This document shows, piece after piece, positions 1-5,913 of a stretch of 9,715 nucleotides of DNA; positions within the stretch are counted from its first letter, which is position 1, and every line of letters begins with the position of its first letter. Source of the DNA: Bacillota bacterium. GTDB taxonomy: Bacteria > Bacillota_I > Bacilli_A > RFN20 > CAG-826. The DNA lies in NCBI GenBank assembly GCA_026387995.1, contig JAPLKQ010000060.1, forward strand, positions 849-10,563, written 5' to 3'. A program made the translations under genes and the position numbers. Below the pieces are notes generated by a model. That model made no database searches and had not been told where the DNA came from. It saw nothing but the letters and a program-made list of their open reading frames with translations.

Positions 1-738
1 GAAAATCATTCGTGCCACATCGCCTTTATCTTCATCACGTGGCTCATAGACTTTATCCGAGATATTATTAGATAAATAGCCTTGCTTTCCGGAGATATTG
101 CCACGTTCATCGGGACAATTGATAGCGTTGTAATTCATCGTCGGCGTAACTGTTGTGTTATCGGCATTGCCAAAATCGTAATTACTGTGATAGTCATTAT
201 TGGCTTGGTCGGCCGCCCGTAAATGATGGAGGTCTGTTCCGGCGGGAGCTTCAAAGGAAAAATTGCCATGGCTTTTAGCCCAAGTATGCTCTTTATTCCA
301 AATATAGGTGGGGTCGGATGACCATTTATATGCAGTTGAAACAGAGTTATTATACTGCCCGTAAAGTAAATAAAGATAAGGATCATCAGTTCCTGACGAG
401 GACAAATCATAGTTGGCAAGTTGAGAAGCGCTTAATGACGAGAAATCCCAATTACGATCGGTAATTTTCATAGCATATTTTGCTTCATCATAGGTGATGC
501 TTGAAGAAGTCTTGATGATATCGTAAAGACCACTTTGGAGTGCGGCTCCCGAGAGCCCATTAATTGGCGCGTAGTAGGCGTTGACTTCGGAATCCGTATC
601 AATCGTGGTGTCGATGTTCTGGGTGGATAAGGCGGAGGAAGTTATCGTTTTTTGCGAAGCATAAAAAACGCTCGCGGAGAGGCCGCTAGCCATCAACACA
701 AATGATAATCCAATAATCCATGGCACTTGGCGTTTCAT
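1..738 (-). CDS. Secreted endonuclease I-family DNA/RNA nuclease, C-terminus cut by window edge
   Basis: Reading the minus strand from ATG at 738 gives 246 uninterrupted codons with no stop before the window edge. Residues 1-6 (MKRQVP) and a hydrophobic stretch at about 7-26 form a signal peptide or membrane anchor. The nuclease signature follows: WNKEHTW at 147-153 with the Glu-His pair E150/H151, then DLHHLRAADQ from 169, HSNYDFG from 184, and YEPRDEDKGDVAR from 231. This order is that of the endonuclease I family (EndA, NucM, Vvn, BsnA), His-Me finger enzymes in which the histidine activates water and the neighbouring acid and a later asparagine hold the metal. Expected role: degrading extracellular nucleic acid, for nutrients or biofilm turnover. 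The AAGGTGG ribosome site at 746-752 sits 7 nt from the ATG and fixes the start. A serine/threonine-rich region of about 100 residues lies between the signal and the catalytic domain. The family call is secure; export route and any C-terminal domains are unseen. Confidence 0.93.
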   Translation of the reverse strand, partial: MKRQVPWIIGLSFVLMASGLSASVFYASQKTITSSALSTQNIDTTIDTDSEVNAYYAPINGLSGAALQSGLYDIIKTSSSITYDEAKYAMKITDRNWDFSSLSASQLANYDLSSSGTDDPYLYLLYGQYNNSVSTAYKWSSDPTYIWNKEHTWAKSHGNFSFEAPAGTDLHHLRAADQANNDYHSNYDFGNADNTTVTPTMNYNAINCPDERGNISGKQGYLSNNISDKVYEPRDEDKGDVARMIF

Positions 739-783
739 GATGATTCCACCTTGATGTTGCTAAACTGACAAAAATACAAGTTC

Positions 784-792
784 ATTATAACA
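784..792 (-). promoter_or_regulatory. Extended -10 promoter of the secreted nuclease gene
   Basis: On the minus strand the sequence reads TGTTATAAT, an extended -10 (TGn) followed by a perfect TATAAT at 789-784. No good -35 is visible at 16-18 nt spacing, which fits an extended -10 promoter. Transcription would begin near 777, giving a leader of about 40 nt before the ATG at 738. An inverted repeat and a direct repeat cover this box (see findings). Confidence 0.55.
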
Positions 793-811
793 ATGAAAGT
801 TCAATAAACAT

Positions 812-841
812 AGAAGAAAAAAACATCGCGGACGATGTTTT
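812..841 (-). terminator. Rho-independent terminator of the 98-residue membrane protein gene
   Basis: A 9-bp perfect stem (820-828 with 833-841; AAAACATCG against CGATGTTTT) has a 4-nt loop at 829-832. Read on the minus strand it is followed by a T-rich run (819-812). It lies about 30 nt past the stop codon of the upstream minus-strand gene and just before the nuclease promoter, so it should separate the two transcripts. Confidence 0.8.
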
Positions 842-869
842 CATAGTAAACAAAAATGCTCGGCGATTT

Positions 870-1166
870 CTAGTGAGGGCCTTTTCCGCGGGTAATAATG
901 TAATAACCAATGACAGACGTCAATCCAAGAACGGTAATCGCGACGATCAGCAAGAACGAATCCATCCCTGGGGAATTCAAAGTGGCATCGTCATTAGCGC
1001 TGCTATCCGCCACGAAGGCTCTCGGCAAAACCTCCACTAAGTTCACATTGTTCTGAGCGATAGATGGAGAATTGTGGACGGAGGTCTTTATGGTAGCGAA
1101 AAACGAGACTATGAATAAGGCGATAAGCGCCCAGCGATTCGGTTTTCGGTTCAAACGTATTCTCAT
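870..1166 (-). CDS. Small envelope protein with two hydrophobic segments, unknown function
   Basis: I do not recognise this 98-residue protein. The N-terminus is basic (RIRLNRKPNR, residues 2-11), followed by a hydrophobic segment at about 12-25, so it is a signal peptide or a first membrane segment. Residues about 28-68 are polar (Asn, Ser, Asp rich, for example SSANDD) and would lie outside the cell. A second strongly hydrophobic segment spans about 69-91 and ends in a short basic tail (TRGKGPH), which would anchor the protein with the tail inside. The start is set at ATG 1166 because AAAGGA lies about 7 nt upstream; a longer reading from 1265 has no ribosome site and would put 33 charged residues before the hydrophobic segment. 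It is transcribed alone, away from the alkylation repair gene, and ends at the terminator at 812-841. Its reality is supported by the start site, terminator and coherent topology, not by homology. Confidence 0.7.
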   Translation of the reverse strand: MRIRLNRKPNRWALIALFIVSFFATIKTSVHNSPSIAQNNVNLVEVLPRAFVADSSANDDATLNSPGMDSFLLIVAITVLGLTSVIGYYIITRGKGPH

Positions 1167-1300
1167 AGGGTTTCCTTTATGACAAAATCTTTTCTTACGC
1201 CATTGAAAATATACAATAATTTCTATGAAAGTTACACTCTTTCGATAATATATTTTAGGATCCATTCTTTTTCAGTATAATGAAAACGAGGTAGCCATCA
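1167..1300. other. Divergent intergenic region
   Basis: This 134-nt AT-rich stretch lies between the outward-facing membrane protein and alkylation repair genes and must carry a promoter for each. The plus-strand -10 box is clear (1276-1281). For the minus strand, TATATT within 1210-1220 is a possible -10, but no matching -35 was found. No convincing operator or hairpin was seen. Confidence 0.5.
1276..1281 (+). promoter_or_regulatory. -10 box of the alkylation repair-glpK operon
   Basis: A perfect TATAAT lies 19 nt upstream of the ATG at 1301. The -35 is poor (TTTTAG near 1253-1258, 17-nt spacing). Transcription would start near 1288, so the leader would be only about 13 nt and the GAGG ribosome site (1288-1291) would sit at its very 5' end. 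The spacing is unusual, hence moderate confidence. Confidence 0.5.
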
Positions 1301-1999
1301 ATGGAATATGCACGTTTGCAGTCGATGCTTATAGCAAAAATCGACCCGAAGTATCTTCTTTTTTGTGGTCCCATCGTCAATGCCAAGACGCCATTGCTAG
1401 GCGTTCGCATGCCGGACCTGCATGAGATTGCCAAAAAGATCATCAAAGATAAAGATGATGTCAAGACGCTTCCCTTTCATCAATCCGTCGAAATGGACAT
1501 CGTTATTGGCTTTTGTCGCATGCAAAGCAATGATGCCCTTGATGATAAATACCAATTTCTTAACGCGTTTCTTCCCGGTGTCGACAACTGGATGGTCATC
1601 GATTCGTTGGCCAGTTCTTTTTCAACGAAGGACTACGGATTGGGGCTACGGAAAATTAAGCAATACGCAAAATCCAAAGCACCATTTGAGCGACGTTTTG
1701 CTTACATTCATTTTTTAGATAATTTCATTCAAAAAGACAAGGTTAACGATATCTTCAAAATCGTGAAACCCGATGCCCATTATTATGTCAAAATGGCCAT
1801 AGCATGGTTATTATGCGAGTGTTTTGTCCGTTATCCCAATGAAACAGAAGTATATTTGGCAAATAACGTTTTAGATGATTGGACAATCAACAAAGCCATC
1901 CTGAGAGCGAAAAAGAGCGCATTAAGAAGTATCGTCGCGCTAAAAAAACTGGCGTATAATTTAAATAGATATTCCGAAAAGGAGAAAAATAATGGATAA
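1301..1999 (+). CDS. AlkD-family DNA alkylation repair glycosylase
   Basis: This 232-residue all-helical protein matches the DNA alkylation repair (AlkD) family in length and in its landmarks. These are GVRMPDLHEIAK near residues 34-45, NWMVIDSL at 96-103, FERRFA at 129-134, YYVKMAIAWLLCE at 161-173 and LDDWTINKAI at 191-200. W97, D101 and W169, with R131 or R132, correspond to the Trp/Asp/Trp/Arg active-site set described for Bacillus cereus AlkD. That enzyme removes positively charged alkylated bases such as 3-methyladenine and 7-methylguanine without flipping them out, as the first step of base excision repair. The ribosome site GAGG at 1288-1291 is 9 nt before the ATG. The gene ends inside the glpK start (8-nt overlap), so the two should be co-transcribed and translationally coupled. 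The family call is strong; exact substrate preference is inferred. Confidence 0.92.
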   Translation: MEYARLQSMLIAKIDPKYLLFCGPIVNAKTPLLGVRMPDLHEIAKKIIKDKDDVKTLPFHQSVEMDIVIGFCRMQSNDALDDKYQFLNAFLPGVDNWMVIDSLASSFSTKDYGLGLRKIKQYAKSKAPFERRFAYIHFLDNFIQKDKVNDIFKIVKPDAHYYVKMAIAWLLCECFVRYPNETEVYLANNVLDDWTINKAILRAKKSALRSIVALKKLAYNLNRYSEKEKNNG

Positions 2000-3464
2000 G
2001 TACATTCTCTCGATTGACCAAGGGACCACTTCGACCCGTGCCATTCTTTTCGACAAACACGGCGTAAATCGGTTTCAAGCCGTTGCCGATATTACTTGTT
2101 TATACCCGCACTCGGGTTGGGTAGAACAAGATGCCTTAGAAATCTGGGTTAGTGTGATCAATGTCATCAACGAGGTTTTGGTAAAATCAAACCTGACGAT
2201 GAAAAACATTGATTCCATCGGAATAACCAACCAACGGGAAACGACCGTCATCTGGGAGAAAGAAACGGGGTTGCCGGTTTATAACGCCATCGTTTGGCAA
2301 AGCCGTCAATCGTTGGCAATCTGCGACCGCGTTGAAAGCCACAAGAAAATGATTCATGAAAAGACCGGACTGCTTTTGAATCCATATTTTTCTGCCTCGA
2401 AAATTCGTTTTATCCTCGATGAAATCAAGGGTCAGGAACGCGCCGAAAAGGGCGAACTGATGTTCGGAACGATTGACTCTTGGGTTCTTTACAAACTCAC
2501 GAAAGGCGAAGTCCATGCCACGGATGTCAGCAACGCATCCCGGACCATGCTGTTTAACATTTTTGAAATGAAATGGGACGAAGACTTGTTAAAATTGTTT
2601 AATATCCCTAAAATCATGATGCCCAGCGTCAAACCATCGTCTCACAAATTCGGCGAGGCCAAGTTTTTTAAACCAGCAATCCCCGTCTGCGGCATTGCCG
2701 GAGATCAGCAAGCGGCGTTATTCGGGCAAACCTGCTTTAATTGCGGAGAACTTAAAAATACTTATGGCACCGGATGTTTTATGCTCATGAACATTGGAGA
2801 TAAACCTGTCCTTTCGCAAAATGGGTTACTCACGACGGTTGCCTGGGAGATTGACGGTAAAGTCACCTATGCATTGGAAGGCTCTGTTTTTGTCGGCGGC
2901 GCCGCCGTGCAATGGTTAAGAGATCAAATGAAACTCATTCAAACGGCAGCCGACAGCGAACGTTCGGCGAACGAAGTCAAAGATAGCGAAGGCGTTTATG
3001 TCGTTCCGGCCTTTGTCGGGTTAGGAACGCCGTATTGGGATAGTGAAGCTCGGGGCGCCATTTTTGGATTAACGAGGGCAACGACGAAATATCATATTGT
3101 CCGTGCCACCCTAGAATCCATTGCCTATCAAAGCAAAGATGTCATTGAAGTCATGATTAAGGAAGCCCATCTCGAATTGAAAGCATTGAAAGTGGACGGC
3201 GGCGCGACGGCCAATGGATACTTGATGCAATTCCAAGCGGATATCCTGGATGCCGAATTAAAACTCCCACAGTGCCTCGAAACGACAGCGCTGGGCGTTG
3301 CTTATCTCTCAGGACTTTGCATGGGCTACTGGAAAGATTGCGAAGAGATTAAACAAATTCATTCCTATAAAGCGATTTATAAACCCAAAATGGGAAAGAG
3401 CGAAGTCGCACGTCGCTACGAGGGTTGGAAAAAAGCGGTGGCGGCCACAAGAATGTTCAAGTAA
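1992..3464 (+). CDS. glpK: Glycerol kinase
   Basis: Full-length (490 residues) FGGY-family kinase that phosphorylates glycerol to sn-glycerol-3-phosphate with ATP, trapping it in the cytoplasm for glycolysis and phospholipid synthesis. Visible motifs: N-terminal phosphate loop DQGTTSTRA (9-17), NQRET at 80-84 with substrate-binding R82/E83, VWQSRQ at 101-106, PYFSASK at 131-137, GIAGDQQAALFGQ at 234-246 with catalytic base D238, NTYGTG at 256-261, GLGTPYWDSEARG at 343-355, VDGGATANG at 401-409 and the C-terminal ALGVAYLSG at 433-441. AAAAGGAG at 1977-1984, 7 nt before the ATG and inside the preceding gene, fixes the start. It is the second gene of a two-gene unit and is followed by a terminator; no glycerol facilitator or glycerol-3-phosphate dehydrogenase gene is adjacent. 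K224 occupies the place where PTS-controlled Firmicute enzymes have the HPr-phosphorylated histidine (see findings). Confidence 0.97.
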   Translation: MDKYILSIDQGTTSTRAILFDKHGVNRFQAVADITCLYPHSGWVEQDALEIWVSVINVINEVLVKSNLTMKNIDSIGITNQRETTVIWEKETGLPVYNAIVWQSRQSLAICDRVESHKKMIHEKTGLLLNPYFSASKIRFILDEIKGQERAEKGELMFGTIDSWVLYKLTKGEVHATDVSNASRTMLFNIFEMKWDEDLLKLFNIPKIMMPSVKPSSHKFGEAKFFKPAIPVCGIAGDQQAALFGQTCFNCGELKNTYGTGCFMLMNIGDKPVLSQNGLLTTVAWEIDGKVTYALEGSVFVGGAAVQWLRDQMKLIQTAADSERSANEVKDSEGVYVVPAFVGLGTPYWDSEARGAIFGLTRATTKYHIVRATLESIAYQSKDVIEVMIKEAHLELKALKVDGGATANGYLMQFQADILDAELKLPQCLETTALGVAYLSGLCMGYWKDCEEIKQIHSYKAIYKPKMGKSEVARRYEGWKKAVAATRMFK

Positions 3465-3493
3465 AAATGCTTGTCTTTTCCTAAAGCAAAATT

Positions 3494-3521
3494 AAAGATG
3501 GTTAGTAACCATCTTTTTTTT
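3494..3521 (+). terminator. Rho-independent terminator after glpK
   Basis: A 9-bp perfect stem (3494-3502, AAAGATGGT, with 3508-3516, ACCATCTTT) has a 5-nt loop and runs into an uninterrupted T tract to 3521. It lies 30 nt after the glpK stop and closes the alkylation repair-glpK unit before the addBA promoter. Confidence 0.9.
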
Positions 3522-3536
3522 AGGCCAATTTCGGAC

Positions 3537-3542
3537 TATAAT
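3537..3542 (+). promoter_or_regulatory. -10 box of the addBA operon
   Basis: A perfect TATAAT lies 25 nt upstream of the chosen addB start. At 17-nt spacing the -35 would fall at 3514-3519, inside the T tract of the glpK terminator, so the -35 is weak. Transcription would start near 3549, leaving a leader of about 20 nt that still contains the GAGG ribosome site. No LexA-type operator was recognised around it. Confidence 0.5.
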
Positions 3543-3555
3543 TATGTGGTATGTC

Positions 3556-3559
3556 GAGG
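3556..3559 (+). promoter_or_regulatory. addB: Ribosome binding site that fixes the addB start
   Basis: GAGG(T) lies 8 nt before ATG 3568. An upstream in-frame ATG at 3544 has no ribosome site and would lie at or before the predicted transcription start, so 3568 is preferred. Confidence 0.6.
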
Positions 3560-3567
3560 TCATCATC

Positions 3568-5913
3568 ATGGATGTGAACTTGCCCATCATTGACCATAGC
3601 GTTATCGTCGCGCCAGTCTACTTGCACGCCTTTTTTTTACGGGAACGCGCCAAGCATCCGTTTGCCGATATAAAACTATATTCCAAAGAAGATTTGCTGA
3701 AAGCGGCCTTTTTTGATTATGACGACCGGGCCATTGTTTTTCTTATGAAGGAAGAAAACATCAAATATGAAACCGCTCGGATTTTTCTCGACAATCTCTA
3801 CTTTTTACCCACGGAAACATCAAAGGATGAGTCTATCGCGAAACTTCAAGATATTAAAACCACGCTAGAAAGAGAAAATCTACTCATTTTCGACAAGTAT
3901 TTCTCAAAGGGAATTGCTAACCGGAAAATTATTGTATATGGATATCCCAAGGAAGACTGCGAGCTCATTTCCGTGTTGAAGAGACTCGGGATGAATTATG
4001 AAATATATCCGATGGAATATGACAAGAAAAATCTTGCCGTTGCCCACTTTGAAACCATCGAAGAAGAAACCCGTTTCGCCTTTAATCAAATTGGAAAATT
4101 GATCAGTGAGGGAACTTCGGTTGACGATATCTATTTTTACAATCCACCAAATGAGTATGAATACCTGTTGCAAAAAATGGCCAAGTTTTATGGCGTCCCT
4201 CTCATTACTAACGGCAAAAGCACACTAAATACCACGAAAACGGGCTTACAATTCCTATCGTTACTCAAGGTTTGCGGTAATGCGGAGGAATCGCTCGAAA
4301 AACTTGACGTTTCCGATGCCGATGAATTCTTTTCAATGATTGCGAATATTGTCTCGCGGTATAAGTCAGTTCGCTTGTCCAAAGAACTTCTCTACGATTT
4401 TTATAAAAATATTATGAAATCGACTTATCTCCCAATCGATTCGTTCACTCATGCAGTCCGCTTCTCAGACTCAGTGTTTTACGACAATAATGCGGCCGTT
4501 TTTATTCTGGGTTTTAACGAAGGTAACTTTCCTGATTTCAGCAAAGATATTGACTACCTAAATGATTCGCGGAAAGCCAATCTTGGACGCTTAACCTCGA
4601 CCCAAGTGAACGAAATCAATGAAAACGTTTTAATCAATTTCCTGTATTCACCTGTACGAATCTTTCTTTCCTACAAAGACAAATCACTGTCAAATATTCA
4701 TTACAAATCACCTTTAATCGACCGTCTTGGAATGGAAGTAGTGGCTTCTCCGTCCTCTGCGATTGATTATGGCAATCAATGGTCAGCGATTCGACTAGCT
4801 TCCTTTTTGGATAGTCTCAAACAATATCAATCGATCCATCCAGAGCTCGCGTCTTTTAAAAAACAGCTCAATCCTCCTTATTGCGTATTTGATCACCATT
4901 TTTATCCGGTGACCGCCTTTAAACCCGATGATTTAATTAAATATTCATACTCGAGCGTGAAAACCTTTTATCAATGTCAATTTAAATATTACATGGAAAA
5001 TGTTTTGCGCCTTGATCCCTTTGAAGATAATTTTTACACCAAATTTGGGAAACTCGCCCATACTGTCTTAGAACGAAAATATGGAGCTAATTTCGACTTT
5101 GATCGAGTCTTTGATGAGGAACAATCTCACATCGATTTTGACGATAAGGAAAACGCTATTATCATCCGTCTTAAAGAAGATTTACGAAATGTCGTCAAAT
5201 TCAACGAAGACCATGAAAACCATATGCTTTTTCTCCAAGCATTATGTGAATACCGTCCTTCTTACATGCTATCAAAATACGCGAAGTTAAATGGCTCTCT
5301 CGATAAAGTCATTATTTCAGGAGACTCGACGCAACAGTTTATTAGTTTAATCGATTATAAAACGGGAAACGAGGAGTTTAATTCGAGTTTGATCAAGTGT
5401 GGATATTCGCTCCAATTACCTAATTATGCATTATTGGCAGGGAATGACGAAAAACTAAAAGATAAAGAAATTATCGGCTTATATATACAAAAAATAATTC
5501 CGAATAAGCTCGTTCGTCCCAGCGGCAGTGACGCCGAAAAGTTTTATTATGACCAATTGAAACTTGGCGGCCTCTCCACTGATGACACTATTAAACTTCG
5601 GACTTTTGACAGCGGATACGCTGCCTCTCGATTCATTAAGACGATCCGGGTTACTAAAGATAACGCATTTTATAAAACATCCAAAGTCGCCTCACCCAAA
5701 GTTTTTGAACAATTAAAAGAAGAGGCAAAGAACAAGGTGTTGGAAGCGGATGCGCTTATTCGGAAAAACGATTTCAAGATAAATCCCAAAAAAATTGATA
5801 ATCTCGACACGCCTTGTAAATATTGTTCTTTCCGCGATGTCTGTTTCCGAACAGACGACGATATTATTTCCTTACGAACTAAGGAGGCTAACACCAGTGG
5901 CGAAGTGGACTAG
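3568..5913 (+). CDS. addB: AddB/RexB-type subunit of the AddAB helicase-nuclease, short form
   Basis: A 781-residue protein, much shorter than the roughly 1,100-1,170 residues usual for AddB or RexB. The N-terminal half is helicase-like: FILGFNEGNFPDF and the following charged segment near residues 312-345 match the conserved core of AddB. However, the N-terminus has no Walker A motif, so ATP-driven movement must come from AddA. The C-terminal half is a PD-(D/E)XK nuclease: FGKLAHTVLERK with H498, D579, then DYKTG with D596 and K598, and the QLPNYALLAG helix. C470 plus the C-terminal CKYC...C set (C750, C753, C759; spacing C-x2-C-x5-C) reproduce the AddB four-cysteine [4Fe-4S] site that staples the nuclease domain. 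Its nuclease should cut one strand during double-strand-break resection, loading RecA through the AddAB complex. The gene order addB-addA and the 17-nt overlap with addA are those of Bacillus. The N-terminal third is weakly conserved by eye. Confidence 0.88.
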   Translation: MDVNLPIIDHSVIVAPVYLHAFFLRERAKHPFADIKLYSKEDLLKAAFFDYDDRAIVFLMKEENIKYETARIFLDNLYFLPTETSKDESIAKLQDIKTTLERENLLIFDKYFSKGIANRKIIVYGYPKEDCELISVLKRLGMNYEIYPMEYDKKNLAVAHFETIEEETRFAFNQIGKLISEGTSVDDIYFYNPPNEYEYLLQKMAKFYGVPLITNGKSTLNTTKTGLQFLSLLKVCGNAEESLEKLDVSDADEFFSMIANIVSRYKSVRLSKELLYDFYKNIMKSTYLPIDSFTHAVRFSDSVFYDNNAAVFILGFNEGNFPDFSKDIDYLNDSRKANLGRLTSTQVNEINENVLINFLYSPVRIFLSYKDKSLSNIHYKSPLIDRLGMEVVASPSSAIDYGNQWSAIRLASFLDSLKQYQSIHPELASFKKQLNPPYCVFDHHFYPVTAFKPDDLIKYSYSSVKTFYQCQFKYYMENVLRLDPFEDNFYTKFGKLAHTVLERKYGANFDFDRVFDEEQSHIDFDDKENAIIIRLKEDLRNVVKFNEDHENHMLFLQALCEYRPSYMLSKYAKLNGSLDKVIISGDSTQQFISLIDYKTGNEEFNSSLIKCGYSLQLPNYALLAGNDEKLKDKEIIGLYIQKIIPNKLVRPSGSDAEKFYYDQLKLGGLSTDDTIKLRTFDSGYAASRFIKTIRVTKDNAFYKTSKVASPKVFEQLKEEAKNKVLEADALIRKNDFKINPKKIDNLDTPCKYCSFRDVCFRTDDDIISLRTKEANTSGEVD
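5881..5887 (+). promoter_or_regulatory. addA: Ribosome binding site that fixes the GTG start of addA
   Basis: A full AAGGAGG lies within the end of addB, 9 nt before GTG 5897. The open frame extends back to an ATG at 5795, but that one lies deep inside addB with no ribosome site. The GTG start also puts the helicase N-terminus (KWTREQTEAI) where the family begins. Confidence 0.85.

Noticed and set aside
135..419. Minus-strand reading of 94 codons inside the nuclease gene.
   Set aside because: It is in a different frame from the endonuclease I signature, which continues unbroken through the same stretch; it has no ribosome site or recognisable protein.
3468..3488. Weak hairpin TGCTT...AAGCA just before the glpK terminator.
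   Set aside because: Only a 5-bp stem with an 11-nt loop; the strong stem at 3494-3516 explains termination.
3522..3567. Possible LexA operator upstream of addB, expected because addAB is a DNA repair operon.
   Set aside because: No GAAC-N4-GTTC or close variant was found by eye.
5795..5896. Upstream extension of addA to ATG 5795.
   Set aside because: It overlaps the conserved Fe-S cysteine region of addB, has no ribosome site, and adds 34 residues before the family's normal N-terminus.
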